Shown: in pieces, positions 28,018-40,208 of the stretch
How positions within the stretch are numbered: position 1 is the first letter of the stretch
Layout: each line of letters opens with the position of its first letter
NCBI RefSeq assembly: GCF_024609265.1
Contig: NZ_JANHMP010000002.1
Location: forward strand, 62,001-126,000
Length of the DNA stretch: 64,000 bases
Reading direction: 5' to 3'
From: Geothrix campi
Lineage (GTDB): Bacteria > Acidobacteriota > Holophagae > Holophagales > Holophagaceae
The notes under the pieces: generated by a model
Databases searched by the model: none
What the model was told of the DNA's origin: nothing
What the model saw: only the letters and a program-made list of their open reading frames with translations
Program-made: the position numbers and the translations under genes

Positions 28018-29138
28018 TCGGCCGCCTCCCCGGACAGCAGCCGCCCGGCCACGGTGTGGAAGAGGGCCCGCTCCTCGTCGTCCATCCCGCGGCCCGCGGT
28101 GTCCTGGAAGAAGGTCTCGAAGAGGACCGCCGGATCCAGGTCGCGATCCGCGGTGCGCGCGATGTCCTGGGCCGGTGCGGCCGGCGGAGCGGGCTGGATG
28201 CCGAGGATGTTGGGGTAGATCTGGCGCAGGCGGGCCATGGCGTCCAGCACCGGGCCCTGGTCCAGCAGGTCGAGGAACAGGTAGTCGTCGGGATTGCCTT
28301 GGGGCCCGCGCATCAGGTCGTCGAAGTGGCCTCGCAGGCGCCGCAGGTCGCGCCGGGGTGTGAGGGGCAGCGACTCGGTGTGGGCGGGGCCGTGCTCCGG
28401 CAGTTCCACCAGGGTCAGGGCCTTCACGTGGGCCGCCTCGGAGGCGCTGTACTTGAGCAGGCTGCCTGCGTAGCGCACCTGGGGATAGCCGGCCACCTGG
28501 GGGCGGTGCAGGTGGCCCAGGGCCGCATAGCCGCAGTCCTTGAACAATGCTGCGTCCACCTCGCCGGTGCCGCCCAAGGCCAGGCCCAGCTCCGAATCGG
28601 AGCCCTCGCCCCCGGCCACGAAGGCGTGGGCCACAGCTACGAAACGGTGATTCGAGGGGTGGGCGGCGCGGGCCCGGGCCAGCTGAGCCGCCAGGGCGTC
28701 CTGGTGGGTGCGGATGCCCTCGTCCTGGAGCGCATGGCGGGCCATGACGGGATCCGCGTAGGGCAGGAGGTGGAAGGCCGCGGAGCCGATGAGGACCGGG
28801 GCCGTCGCCTCCAAAGTGCCCGCCACGTGGAGGCCCTGGGCCTTCAGGAAGCCCGAGGCGAAGCCCAGGCGCTCGGGGCTGTCGTGGTTGCCCGCGATGA
28901 TCAGCACCGGTACGCCGAGACCCCGCACGATGCGGTCGAGGGTGTCATCCAGCAGGGTCACAGCTTCCTTGGGGGGCACGGCCCGGTCGTAGATGTCCCC
29001 GGCCACCACCAGGGCCTCGGCGCGGGTCTCCCTGACCATGGCAGCCACCTGCTCGAGGGCGTGGGCCTGGTCCTCCAGCAGGTTGGCATTGCAGAGGGTC
29101 TTGCCGAGGTGCCAGTCGGAGGTGTGGAGGAAGCGCAT
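28014..29138 (-). CDS. sbcD: nuclease subunit SbcD (Mre11-like)
   Basis: Manganese-dependent phosphoesterase subunit of SbcCD. Calcineurin-type metal motifs appear in order: TSDWHLGKT near the N terminus, VVAGDIYDRAVPP, IAGNHDSPERLGF, and later VAVAHAFVAGG and ALGHLHRPQV. 374 residues, normal length. The stop overlaps the sbcC start by four bases. Upstream lies the strong hairpin that ends rpsA, so sbcDC is probably its own transcription unit. Confidence 0.96.
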   Translation of the reverse strand: MRFLHTSDWHLGKTLCNANLLEDQAHALEQVAAMVRETRAEALVVAGDIYDRAVPPKEAVTLLDDTLDRIVRGLGVPVLIIAGNHDSPERLGFASGFLKAQGLHVAGTLEATAPVLIGSAAFHLLPYADPVMARHALQDEGIRTHQDALAAQLARARAAHPSNHRFVAVAHAFVAGGEGSDSELGLALGGTGEVDAALFKDCGYAALGHLHRPQVAGYPQVRYAGSLLKYSASEAAHVKALTLVELPEHGPAHTESLPLTPRRDLRRLRGHFDDLMRGPQGNPDDYLFLDLLDQGPVLDAMARLRQIYPNILGIQPAPPAAPAQDIARTADRDLDPAVLFETFFQDTAGRGMDDEERALFHTVAGRLLSGEAAE

Positions 29139-29179
29139 GGGGTTCCGGAAGGAGGGCGTCGCACCCCGAGTATTGCATC

Positions 29180-29221
29180 CCAGAACGACGAAGCCCCCTT
29201 GCGGGGGCCTCGTCGTTCTGG
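29180..29221 (-). terminator. long hairpin terminator after rpsA
   Basis: Two 19-base arms (29180-29198 and 29203-29221), paired at 18 of 19 positions around a four-base loop, lie 14 bases after the rpsA stop and before sbcD. The T-run is weak, but the stem is long and GC-rich at its top, so termination of rpsA transcription here is likely. Confidence 0.75.
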
Positions 29222-29234
29222 ATCGGAGGGATCG

Positions 29235-30992
29235 CTACTCGCGTTCCGCCCGGTTGAATGCGTCAGCCAGGGTCGCCTTTTTGAACTCGGGCTGGCGGGC
29301 CTTGGCGGCGTCCATGTCACCGCGCTCCTGATCCTGCTCCAGCTGCTTGACGGAGAGGCCGATGCGGCGCTCGGTGGGATCGAGCTTCACGATCTTCATG
29401 GTGAGATCCTGGCCGGCGGCGAACTCCTTCTGGATGTCCTCCACCCGCTTGCGGCTCAGCTCGGAGACGTGGACCAGACCCTCGATGCCATCGCCGAGGT
29501 CGACGAAGGCGCCGAAGTCGGTCAGGCGGGCGATCTTGCCGGTGAGCACATCGCCCACGTGGTGGTTCTCGAAGAAGATCTCCCAGACGTTGGGCTCCAT
29601 CTGCTTCACGCCGAGGCTCATGCGCTGGGCCAGGGGGTCCAGGTTGAGGACCTTGGCGGTGACTTCGTCGCCCTTCTTTACGATCTCGCCGGGGTGCTTG
29701 ATCTTCTTGGTCCAGCTGAAGTCGGACACGTGGATGAGGCCGTCGATGCCCTCTTCCAGCTCGACGAAGGCGCCGAACTCCGTGATGTTGCGCACGGTGC
29801 CCGTGACGATCATGCCGGGCTGGTACTTCTCGGCGATGGCCATCCAGGGGTTGGGGGTGATCTGCTTCATGCCGAGGCTGATGCGGCGGTTCTCGGAATC
29901 CACCTGCAGGATCAGGGCCTCGACCTGGTCGCCCAGGTTGACCATGCCCTTGGCGGACTTGACCTTCTTGGTCCAGCTCATCTCGGAGACATGGACCAGG
30001 CCCTCGATGCCGGGCTCCAGCTCCACGAATGCGCCGTAATCGGTGATTGAGACGACCTTGCCCTTGACGGTGGCCTGGATGGGATAGCGCTCCTCGACGG
30101 AGAGCCAGGGATCCGGGAACTTCTGCTTGTAGCCGAGGCTGACGCGCTCGGTGTCCTTGTCGTACTTGAGCACGGCCACTTCGACCTTGTCGCCCACCTG
30201 GAACATCTCGCTGGGGTGGTTGAGCCGGCCCCAGGACATGTCGGTGATGTGTAGCAGGCCGTCCACACCGCCGAGGTCGACGAAGGCGCCGTACTCGGTG
30301 ATGTTCTTGATGGTGCCTTCGACCAGCTTGCCTTCCTCGAGGCCCGCGAGGGTCTCTTCCTTCAGGCTCGCGTTGATGGTCTCGAGGAACAGCTTGCGGG
30401 ACAGGACGATGTTGCCCCGACGGCGGTTGACCTTGATGACCTTCATGTCGAAGGACTTGCCGAGGTAGGGATCCAGGTTGCGGACGGGCTTCATGTCCAC
30501 CTGGCTGCCGGGCAGGAAGGCGCGGATGCCGATGTCCACGGCCAGGCCGCCCTTGACCTTCTCGAGCACCGTGCCGTGCACGGTCATGTTGGAACGGAAG
30601 GCCTTCTCGACCTCGTCCCAGATCTTCATCTTCTCGGCGCGCTCACGGCTGAGGCGCACGTTGCCGTTGGCATCCTCGAGCATTTCGAGCAGCACTTCGA
30701 CCACGTCGCCCACCTGGACGCCCTGGGTGCCATCCGGATTGTTGAACTCATCCAGATTGACGGTGCCTGACCCCTTGTAGCCGATGTCGATGATGACGTC
30801 CTTGCCGCGGATCTCCACGACGACGCCACGTACGACCTCTTCTTCGCGCAGGCCACGGGTCTCGCCTTGCAGGGCGGCCATGAACTCCTGGCCTTCCTCG
30901 CTGCCGTCCTCGATATATCCCGAGTCGAGCACGGTGATGCGGCCCATCTGCTTGGAGCCTAGGCCCTTGATGATTGATTCTAACTTGGACAT
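29235..30992 (-). CDS. rpsA: 30S ribosomal protein S1
   Basis: RNA-binding ribosomal protein needed to load structured mRNAs. The 585-residue protein contains six S1 (OB-fold) repeats, recognisable by recurring G-x-V-x-x-I-T-x-Y-G-A-F-V-x-L and GLLHITDMSW/GLVHVSEMSW segments. The first two repeats are divergent, as in other S1 proteins. AGGTGG lies well placed before the ATG at 30992 (MSKLESI). It sits downstream of the suf operon on the same strand, separated by 129 bases and a small hairpin with a T-run, so it is probably transcribed separately. The common neighbour cmk is absent. Confidence 0.97.
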   Translation of the reverse strand: MSKLESIIKGLGSKQMGRITVLDSGYIEDGSEEGQEFMAALQGETRGLREEEVVRGVVVEIRGKDVIIDIGYKGSGTVNLDEFNNPDGTQGVQVGDVVEVLLEMLEDANGNVRLSRERAEKMKIWDEVEKAFRSNMTVHGTVLEKVKGGLAVDIGIRAFLPGSQVDMKPVRNLDPYLGKSFDMKVIKVNRRRGNIVLSRKLFLETINASLKEETLAGLEEGKLVEGTIKNITEYGAFVDLGGVDGLLHITDMSWGRLNHPSEMFQVGDKVEVAVLKYDKDTERVSLGYKQKFPDPWLSVEERYPIQATVKGKVVSITDYGAFVELEPGIEGLVHVSEMSWTKKVKSAKGMVNLGDQVEALILQVDSENRRISLGMKQITPNPWMAIAEKYQPGMIVTGTVRNITEFGAFVELEEGIDGLIHVSDFSWTKKIKHPGEIVKKGDEVTAKVLNLDPLAQRMSLGVKQMEPNVWEIFFENHHVGDVLTGKIARLTDFGAFVDLGDGIEGLVHVSELSRKRVEDIQKEFAAGQDLTMKIVKLDPTERRIGLSVKQLEQDQERGDMDAAKARQPEFKKATLADAFNRAERE

Positions 30993-31102
30993 GTAAGTCC
31001 ACCTCTTTTGGTTGCGCCCACGCTCTGGTGGTGCGCTGGAATCCCGGCACACGAAGTCCGGCAGAACGCCCAGGTTATCTGGGAATGCCTTGAGAGGCCA
31101 GG

Positions 31103-31120
31103 AAAAAGGGCTGGACAGCC
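31103..31120 (-). terminator. short hairpin with T-run after nfu
   Basis: Directly after the nfu stop the minus strand reads a small stem (GGCTGTCCAGCC) followed by CTTTTT. The stem is short, so termination may be partial. It would mark the end of the suf operon before rpsA. Confidence 0.4.
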
Positions 31121-31121
31121 T

Positions 31122-31682
31122 TCAGACCGAGATGACCACGATCTCGGGGTCCACTTCCTTCTGGAGCATGCCCTCGATGGCCACCAGGGTGCCCGTGAGG
31201 CTGGCGGGGCAGGACCCGCAGGCGCCCATATAACGGATCATGACCTGCTTCTCGTGGCGCCCGATCAGCTCAAGGCCGCCGCCGTCCGCCGCCAGGGCGG
31301 GCAGGATGGCGCTTTCCAGGACCATGCGGATGTCCTTGAGCATGGGGTCGTTCTCGTCATCCACCTTGCTGAAGACCCGGGGCCCCCCGGTCGCGGGGGC
31401 CTGTCCGCCGCCCACGCCAGCCGCGGCGCGGATGGGTGCGGCCAGCAGGGGCAGCATCTCGGGCCAGCCCTTGTCGTCGGTCTTGGTGACGGTGAGGAAC
31501 TTGTCCTGCATGAAGACGGAGGTGACATTCCCCACGGCGAAGAGGCCCTTGGCCAGCTCATCGTGCTCGGCAGTCTCCGCGTTGGGGAAGGACTTGGGAA
31601 AGCCCAGGGCCACGGATTCCTTCAGCACGAATTTTACGGCGTTGGGGTTGGGCGTGTATTCGATTTCAGCGATCTTCGGCAT
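31122..31682 (-). CDS. NifU/Nfu-type Fe-S scaffold or carrier protein
   Basis: Carrier that passes assembled iron-sulfur clusters to target proteins. The 186-residue protein has an N-terminal Nfu_N-like part (YTPNPNAVKFVL, GNVTSVFMQDKFLTVTK) and a C-terminal NifU-like domain with the cluster-binding CGSCPAS (CxxC) after MIRYMGA. A Gly/Ala/Pro linker joins them. The start at 31682 lies two bases after the sufU stop, so it is the last gene of the suf operon. Confidence 0.92.
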   Translation of the reverse strand: MPKIAEIEYTPNPNAVKFVLKESVALGFPKSFPNAETAEHDELAKGLFAVGNVTSVFMQDKFLTVTKTDDKGWPEMLPLLAAPIRAAAGVGGGQAPATGGPRVFSKVDDENDPMLKDIRMVLESAILPALAADGGGLELIGRHEKQVMIRYMGACGSCPASLTGTLVAIEGMLQKEVDPEIVVISV

Positions 31683-31684
31683 GG

Positions 31685-32134
31685 CTACTCCGTGCTCACT
31701 TCTTCCTCGCCCTTGAGCGCGGCGTGGAGGGTGGCCCAGGGGAGGACGGCGCACTTCACGCGGCTGGGCAGGTCCTTGACGCCGCTGAAGAGGGTGAGTT
31801 TGCCCAGCAGGGGCGCCTGGGTGGCGGGATCCAGCTCGCCGCGCACCATGCCGCGGAACTGTTCGGCCATGGCTTCGGCCTCGGCCACCGACTTGCCCTT
31901 CACGGCGCCGGTCATGAGGCTGGCGCTGGCGGTGTCGATGGCGCAGCCGCTGCCCTGGAACTTGATGTCCTGCACGACACCGTCCTCGATCACCAGGGTC
32001 AGATCGAGCTGGTCGCCGCAGAGCGGGTTGAAGCCCTCGGCGTGGTGGGTGCAGACCTCAAGCTTCCCGAAGTTCCGGGGCTTCTTGTTGTGCTCCAGGA
32101 TCACCTGCTGGTAGAGCTCGCGGGGGTCGGTCAT
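31685..32134 (-). CDS. sufU: SufU-type Fe-S assembly / sulfur-transfer protein
   Basis: IscU-like protein that in SUF systems receives sulfane sulfur from SufS. The three conserved cysteines and the aspartate are seen in NPLCGDQLDL, GSGCAIDTASAS and RVKCAVLPWATL. The insertion typical of SufU rather than IscU is present between the second and third cysteines (GMVRGELDPATQAPLLGKLTLFSG region). 149 residues. It lies 136 bases after sufS, a gap holding an inverted repeat, and directly before nfu. Confidence 0.93.
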   Translation of the reverse strand: MTDPRELYQQVILEHNKKPRNFGKLEVCTHHAEGFNPLCGDQLDLTLVIEDGVVQDIKFQGSGCAIDTASASLMTGAVKGKSVAEAEAMAEQFRGMVRGELDPATQAPLLGKLTLFSGVKDLPSRVKCAVLPWATLHAALKGEEEVSTE

Positions 32135-32157
32135 TGGTCAGGTCCAGATGCAGAAAA

Positions 32158-32266
32158 GACATCCACGAAGGACACGAAGGGGAAAGGCAGGACCCGAAGA
32201 TTCAAGATCGGCCCGTGTGCGCTTCCTTCGTGCTCTTGACCCATCTTCGTGTCCTTCGTGGAGATC
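32158..32266. repeat. REP-like inverted repeat between sufS and sufU
   Basis: An 18-base arm at 32162-32179 (TCCACGAAGGACACGAAG) returns as its exact reverse complement at 32245-32262, with 65 bases between. A partial third copy of the motif (CTTCCTTCGTG) lies at 32222-32232. It can form a long stem-loop in the suf transcript. Motifs of this CACGAAGGACACGAAG type recur between genes in many bacterial genomes. Confidence 0.8.
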
Positions 32267-32270
32267 CTTT

Positions 32271-33502
<1,232 letters not shown>

Positions 33503-33506
<4 letters not shown>

Positions 33507-34779
33507 CCGAGGTCTCCCAGGGAGGTGGCCTGGGTGCGGGCCATGACGAGCTGGCGCAGGGCCCGGCGCAGGCTGGCCACGGGGATGTGGGTCAGCACAT
33601 CGGCCGCGAAGCCGTAGGTGAGCAGGTTGCGGGCATCGTCGGCGTTCATGCCACGGCTCTGGAGGTAGAACAGCTCCTCCGGGTCCAGTTGGCCCACCGC
33701 CGCGCCGTGGCTGCATTTCACATCGTCCGCGTAGATCTCCAGCTGGGGCTTGGTGTCCACCCGGGCAGTTTCCGAAAGCAGCAGGTTGCGGCTCTGCTGC
33801 TGGGCGTCTGTGCCTTGGGCCCCAGGGGCCACGCGGATCTGGCCATTGAAGATGGCGCGGGCTTTCCCATCCACGATGCACTTGTGGAGCTGATGGCTGG
33901 AGGCCTGGGGCTCGGCGTGGTGCAGGAAGCTGTGGGTATCGGCCACCTGCGCACCGTCCAGCAGGACCAGGCCGTCCAGGCTGGCCTCGGCGCCCTCGGC
34001 CAGGCGCACCCAGGGTTGCTGGCGAGAGAGACGGGCCCCGAAGCTGAGGGTGCGGGAGTGGTACTGGCCGCCCTTGCCGACCTCGGCCTTGAGGGTGCCG
34101 AGGTGATAGGCCTCGGGGCTTTCGCGTTGCACGCGCTCGTGGCGCAGGATGGCACCTTCCGCCACATGGACTTCGACCACGGGGCAGCTCAGATAGGCGC
34201 CCTCGCCGTGGTGCTCCTCGACCAGTTCCAGCTCCGCCCCGCGTTCCAGAAGCACGAGGACCCGCGGGAAGACGGCGATGGGGGTCTCGGCCTTGGTGAT
34301 GAAGAGCAGGTGCAGGGGCAGGGCCACCTTGAGGTTTTTCGGCACCAGGATCACGGCGCCATCCTGGAAGCGGGCGGTATTCAGATCTTCGAAAAGTCCT
34401 TTGGCCACGCCGTTACCGATGCTGCCCAGCGCATGGCAGGCCTCGCTGGCATGGGACATGGGGAAGTAGCGCACACCGGCGGGAACGGCCGAGGCGCAGC
34501 TGGCGTGAGGGGCGTGGTGCCCGTTCACGAAGACCTGGCGCGTGCCGACCATCTCCGGGAGCAGGTGACTGCTGATGTCCACCGTGGCCTTGGGGGCGGG
34601 GCCGAACGCGAGGCCGGCCAGGGCCTTCAAGTCCGTGTACTTCCAGTCCTCTTCGCGGGTCGCGGGCAGCTCGCGCCCCGCCAACCGCAGCTCTGCCGCT
34701 TCGCGCAGCGAAGCCCACTCGGTGGGCCTTGGGCCGCTGAGCAGATCGGCCAGCAGGTTGGGGCCAGCCACCATCGTGG

Positions 34780-34783
<4 letters not shown>
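33503..34783 (-). CDS. sufD: Fe-S cluster assembly protein SufD
   Basis: SufB paralogue that forms the SufBC2D scaffold on which clusters are built. 426 residues with the beta-helix core of the family. The C-terminal signature CSHGAAVGQLDPEELFYLQSRGM is clear, as is the helical tail LLTYGFAADVL. It starts within the sufC stop (four-base overlap) and ends within the sufS start. Confidence 0.95.
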
Positions 34784-35544
<761 letters not shown>

Positions 35545-35568
35545 TCAATACTCCAAAGACAAAGAATC

Positions 35569-35642
35569 AACCGCGAAAGGCACGAAGGTTCGCGAAAGGC
35601 AATGGCCGTGAGGTTTCGCGTCCATTCGCGTGTTTCGCGGTT
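35569..35642. repeat. inverted repeat between sufB and sufC
   Basis: Ten-base arms AACCGCGAAA (35569-35578) and TTTCGCGGTT (35633-35642) flank about 54 bases that contain further related pieces (TTCGCGAAAGG, TTTCGCGTCC). The whole gap can fold into a branched hairpin within the suf mRNA. It resembles the element between sufS and sufU in design but not in exact sequence. Confidence 0.7.
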
Positions 35643-35648
35643 CCATCC

Positions 35649-37088
<1,440 letters not shown>

Positions 37089-37106
37089 CCTGCCTCCCGA
37101 GACCTC

Positions 37107-37140
37107 CATTCTGGAATCTCGACTAAAATTGTCAACTTAA
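37107..37140 (-). promoter_or_regulatory. suf operon promoter with IscR/Rrf2-like palindrome
   Basis: On the minus strand TTGACA (37135 to 37130) is followed after 16 bases by CAGAAT, about 20 bases before the sufB start. Covering the -35 and the spacer is an imperfect palindrome, TTGAC then six A/T bases then AGTCGA. It has the seven-base spacing between GAC and GTC of the type 1 IscR consensus. Fe-S-responsive repression is inferred; no Rrf2 regulator gene lies in the window. Confidence 0.55.
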
Positions 37141-37156
37141 TAGACGGTGGCTCCGG

Positions 37157-39010
37157 TCACGCTTCCCCGGGAGCGTCCAATTCCTTGAGCAGACCCCGGA
37201 TCTGATTCTTCACACCCTTGGCCTGGGAGTCGTTGAGGTCGCCAGGCTCGGCGTCCAGACCGGCCTTGAGCAGGGCCCGGGCCTCCTCTCGGTCGCCCAG
37301 GCCGGCCAGCGCGGCGCCGAGCTGGAAGTGGTTGATGAGGGTCGGTTCCTTCTCCAGCAGGGGATCGAGCAGGTCCAGCACTTCCTGGTGGCGCTTGAGG
37401 GCCAGGAGGTATTGGCCCAGCAGGGTGCGGGCGCGGGGCTCCATGCCCGGCAGCGGGTGGGCATGCAGACGGCGGACCTCGATCAGGTCCTGCTCCGAAG
37501 CCTGGCCGTTCATCAGGCGGTAGGCCTGGCGCATGAGGGCGGCCTCCCAGGCGCCCGTGCTCTTGGGATGGCGGGTCAGAAAGGCATCCAGGATCCGGGC
37601 GATCTCGGCCTCGCGCTTCTGGGCCATGAGGTGTTCCAGGCCCAGGCGCAGGGCCAGGAAGCAGAGGCGCGGATGCCGGTCCGAGCAGGCGAAATCCAGG
37701 GCCGCCTTCAGGGACTTCTCCGGATTCTGGAGGAAGGCCAGGCGCAGATCCAGCCACTCGGAACGCTGGCTCTTCCCCTTGCGCCGGGCGCGCTTGAGGA
37801 GAAGGGCGGCGGGCTCCAGCTGGCTCTCGTCCAGCAGGCTCTCGACCTCGTCCAGCAGGGTCTGGGTGCCGGTCTTCCCGTCCCGGGCCTCGCGCAGCTG
37901 CTGGTGATCCTCGGCGTCCACCATGAGCAGGAGATGGGGATCGCCGGGGTTCTGCATCAGCAGTTCCTGGAGGATGGCGAAGGCCTTGGACCGGTCGCCC
38001 TGCTGGAGGTAGGCCTCGGCCAGGGATTCGCGCACGTGGAGGTCGCCGGGCAGGTAAGCGCTGGCCTCCTTGAGCGTGGGCACTGCCAGGGCGCTTTCCC
38101 CCCGGGCCAGGTGGACTTGCCCCAGCAGAAGCAAGGTCTCGCCATCCTTGCGGCGGGCCACGGCCTCCTGCGCCGCCTCCAGGGCACCCTGCAGGTCTTC
38201 TTCGTCCAGCAGCAGTTCCGCCAGCAGCATCCGGGGCTCGGCATCATCGGGACGCAGATCCGAGGCCTGATGCAGGGCTTCGATGGCCTGGTCCGCCTGA
38301 TCCGGCAGCTCCTGCAGCAGCTTGGCCAGCAGCATCCAGGCTTCGAAGTGGCGCGGGCTCAGGCTCACGGCCTTGCGGACCAGGCCTTCCGCCTCTTCAA
38401 GGTTCTGGGCGGCCTCGTGCAGGGAGGCGGCGGTGAAGATCAGCTCGTAGTTCCTGGGATCGAGGGGCAGGGCCTGGCCCAGGCGCTGGGCCGCGCCCGG
38501 CAGGTCGGCGGCTTCCAGCAGGGCCGTGGTCTCCAGCAGGGCGCGCTTGAGCTGGGACATGGATTTGGGCCGGGCGATGGGCAGGATGCGGGCCCGGTAG
38601 CGGGTGAACAACTCCCGGGCGCTGATGAGGTGCAGGTTCTCCTCCACCAGCTGCTCCCAGCGCTCGGAGAAGGCATGGGCGTCCAGCTGGCGCTTGTGCT
38701 CCATCTCCTGCACGAGGGCCATGAGGCCGTTGCGGAGCATCACCTCGCTGCGCTCCAGCTTGCCCAACTGGTCGGAGACGGTCTCCAGATAGGTCTCCAC
38801 CCGGCGCAGGGTCTCCTCCAGCCCAGTGATGCGCTCCAGGAGGTGCTCCTCCAGGTCCTCGCCGCCCTCGGGCTCGTCCGGCTCGTCCTCCCAGGTCTGG
38901 TCCCCGGCCAGGATGAGGAGTCGCGTGCCGCATTTCACGCAGGTCTCCCGGTCCCCGGGGTTCCAGGAAAGGCAATTCTGGCAGTAGGAACCAGGCAGAT
39001 CGTTGGCCAT
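37157..39010 (-). CDS. zinc-ribbon, coiled-coil and TPR repeat protein
   Basis: A 617-residue cytoplasmic protein. The N terminus has a zinc ribbon with CQNC and CVKC pairs (about residues 10-28), then an acidic stretch and a coiled coil (about 55-120, ITGLEETLRRVETYLETVSDQLGKLE). From about 165 to the end runs a TPR superhelix of ten or more repeats. I do not know a named family; zinc-ribbon-TPR proteins usually act as assembly or regulatory scaffolds. It is divergent from the smaller TPR gene with 63 bases between, and ends 68 bases before the suf start. Confidence 0.8.
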   Translation of the reverse strand: MANDLPGSYCQNCLSWNPGDRETCVKCGTRLLILAGDQTWEDEPDEPEGGEDLEEHLLERITGLEETLRRVETYLETVSDQLGKLERSEVMLRNGLMALVQEMEHKRQLDAHAFSERWEQLVEENLHLISARELFTRYRARILPIARPKSMSQLKRALLETTALLEAADLPGAAQRLGQALPLDPRNYELIFTAASLHEAAQNLEEAEGLVRKAVSLSPRHFEAWMLLAKLLQELPDQADQAIEALHQASDLRPDDAEPRMLLAELLLDEEDLQGALEAAQEAVARRKDGETLLLLGQVHLARGESALAVPTLKEASAYLPGDLHVRESLAEAYLQQGDRSKAFAILQELLMQNPGDPHLLLMVDAEDHQQLREARDGKTGTQTLLDEVESLLDESQLEPAALLLKRARRKGKSQRSEWLDLRLAFLQNPEKSLKAALDFACSDRHPRLCFLALRLGLEHLMAQKREAEIARILDAFLTRHPKSTGAWEAALMRQAYRLMNGQASEQDLIEVRRLHAHPLPGMEPRARTLLGQYLLALKRHQEVLDLLDPLLEKEPTLINHFQLGAALAGLGDREEARALLKAGLDAEPGDLNDSQAKGVKNQIRGLLKELDAPGEA

Positions 39011-39073
39011 GATTCCAGGATAGCTGGCCCTGGGGGGCTGAAGGTTTTATCCTGATGCCCGCGAGGGCGGCCC

Positions 39074-39595
39074 ATGAGCGACGAGCAGGAACGCCAGGAC
39101 AAGCGTCAGGAGGCCATGGAGTGGGTGGGGAAGGCCTACCAGCTGCACATGAAGGGTGAAGTGGCCAAGGCCATCGGCCTCTACACTAAATCCATCGAGA
39201 TCTGCCCTACGGCCGAGGCCTACACCTTCCGGGGCTGGGCCCGCTCCTTCGAGAAGGACTACGCCTCGGCCATCGAGGACTGCCACCGGGCCATCGATCT
39301 GGATCCCGAGTTCGGGAACCCCTACAACGACATCGGCGCCTACTACGTGGAGCAGGGCGAGCCCGACGAGGCCATCCCCTGGCTGCGCATGGCCCTCAAG
39401 GCCAAGCGGTACGAAAGCTACTGCTTTCCCCACTTCAACCTGGGCCGCGTGTACGAGGCCAAGGGCCAGCTGGACAAGGCCCTCGAGCATTTCCGCCACG
39501 CCCTGGACGAGAACCCGCGCTACGCCCTCGCGGCCAAGGCCGTCGAACGGGTGAAGGGCAAGCTGGCGCCGAGGGACCCGGAGAAGATCGGCTGA
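39074..39595 (+). CDS. small TPR protein
   Basis: 173 residues, almost wholly TPR: YTKSIEICPTAEAYTFRGWA, AIEDCHRAIDLDPEFGNPYNDIGAYYVEQGEPDEAIPWLRMAL and HFNLGRVYEAKGQLDKALEHFRHAL are three to four successive repeats. No signal peptide. GAGGG precedes the ATG. Protein-protein adaptor of unknown partner; divergently paired with the larger TPR protein. Confidence 0.85.
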   Translation: MSDEQERQDKRQEAMEWVGKAYQLHMKGEVAKAIGLYTKSIEICPTAEAYTFRGWARSFEKDYASAIEDCHRAIDLDPEFGNPYNDIGAYYVEQGEPDEAIPWLRMALKAKRYESYCFPHFNLGRVYEAKGQLDKALEHFRHALDENPRYALAAKAVERVKGKLAPRDPEKIG

Positions 39596-39738
39596 CCTTG
39601 CCTGGAATCGGGTGAGTGGCCCAGCCATCGCCGGAAAGCGGCAGGGCCGGTTGTCGTCGTTGCTCGCAGACGGAGGCCTGGTTTCCGAATACGCTTGGGG
39701 AAACCCAGAGCCTGCAGATCTGTCATGAGGGGCAATCC

Positions 39739-40107
39739 ATGAGACCCAACGCGATGACGGCGTTTGTCTTGATCTCCGCTTCCTTGGCCAGCGGTGCAGG
39801 CCTGGCGACCACGCCAAGGCCCCTTCCGGGCAAGCATGCCAAGAGCGGCCTCACCTGTTTCGACTGTCACCGCAATGAGAATCCCACCCAGGCCGCGGTG
39901 GCCGAGGATTCCTGCATGGTCTGTCATGGGGACTATGCGGCCATGGCCGCCTACACCAAGCACCTGCCCATCAATCCCCACGATCCCCCTAAGAAGGAAA
40001 AGCACCCTGGCCCCTTCCCCTGCACGGACTGTCACCACCAGCACAAGGCCCCTGAAGTGAAGTGCCTGGAATGCCATACGGATTTCAAGTTGAAGGCGCC
40101 TTTGTAG
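39739..40107 (+). CDS. secreted tetrahaem cytochrome c
   Basis: Small electron-transfer protein of 122 residues. A signal peptide (AMTAFVLISASLASGAGLA) leads to a mature domain with four CxxCH haem sites: CFDCH, CMVCH, CTDCH and CLECH. Extra histidines (GKHAKSG, YTKHLPINPHDP, CHHQHKAPE) can serve as distal ligands, giving bis-His haems. The pattern resembles the N-terminal haem domain of flavocytochrome c3 and the small tetrahaem cytochromes of metal reducers, without a flavin domain. GAGGGG precedes the ATG. Likely shuttles electrons across the periplasm. Confidence 0.93.
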   Translation: MRPNAMTAFVLISASLASGAGLATTPRPLPGKHAKSGLTCFDCHRNENPTQAAVAEDSCMVCHGDYAAMAAYTKHLPINPHDPPKKEKHPGPFPCTDCHHQHKAPEVKCLECHTDFKLKAPL

Positions 40108-40208
40108 CGGAGAACCTATTTCCGGGTTGAGGCCCGGATGGGCAGGACTTTGATCGAGGAGCGGGCCCTCCGGCCTGAATCTGTGCTGAACTGGAGGGGA
40201 GGTCCGCC

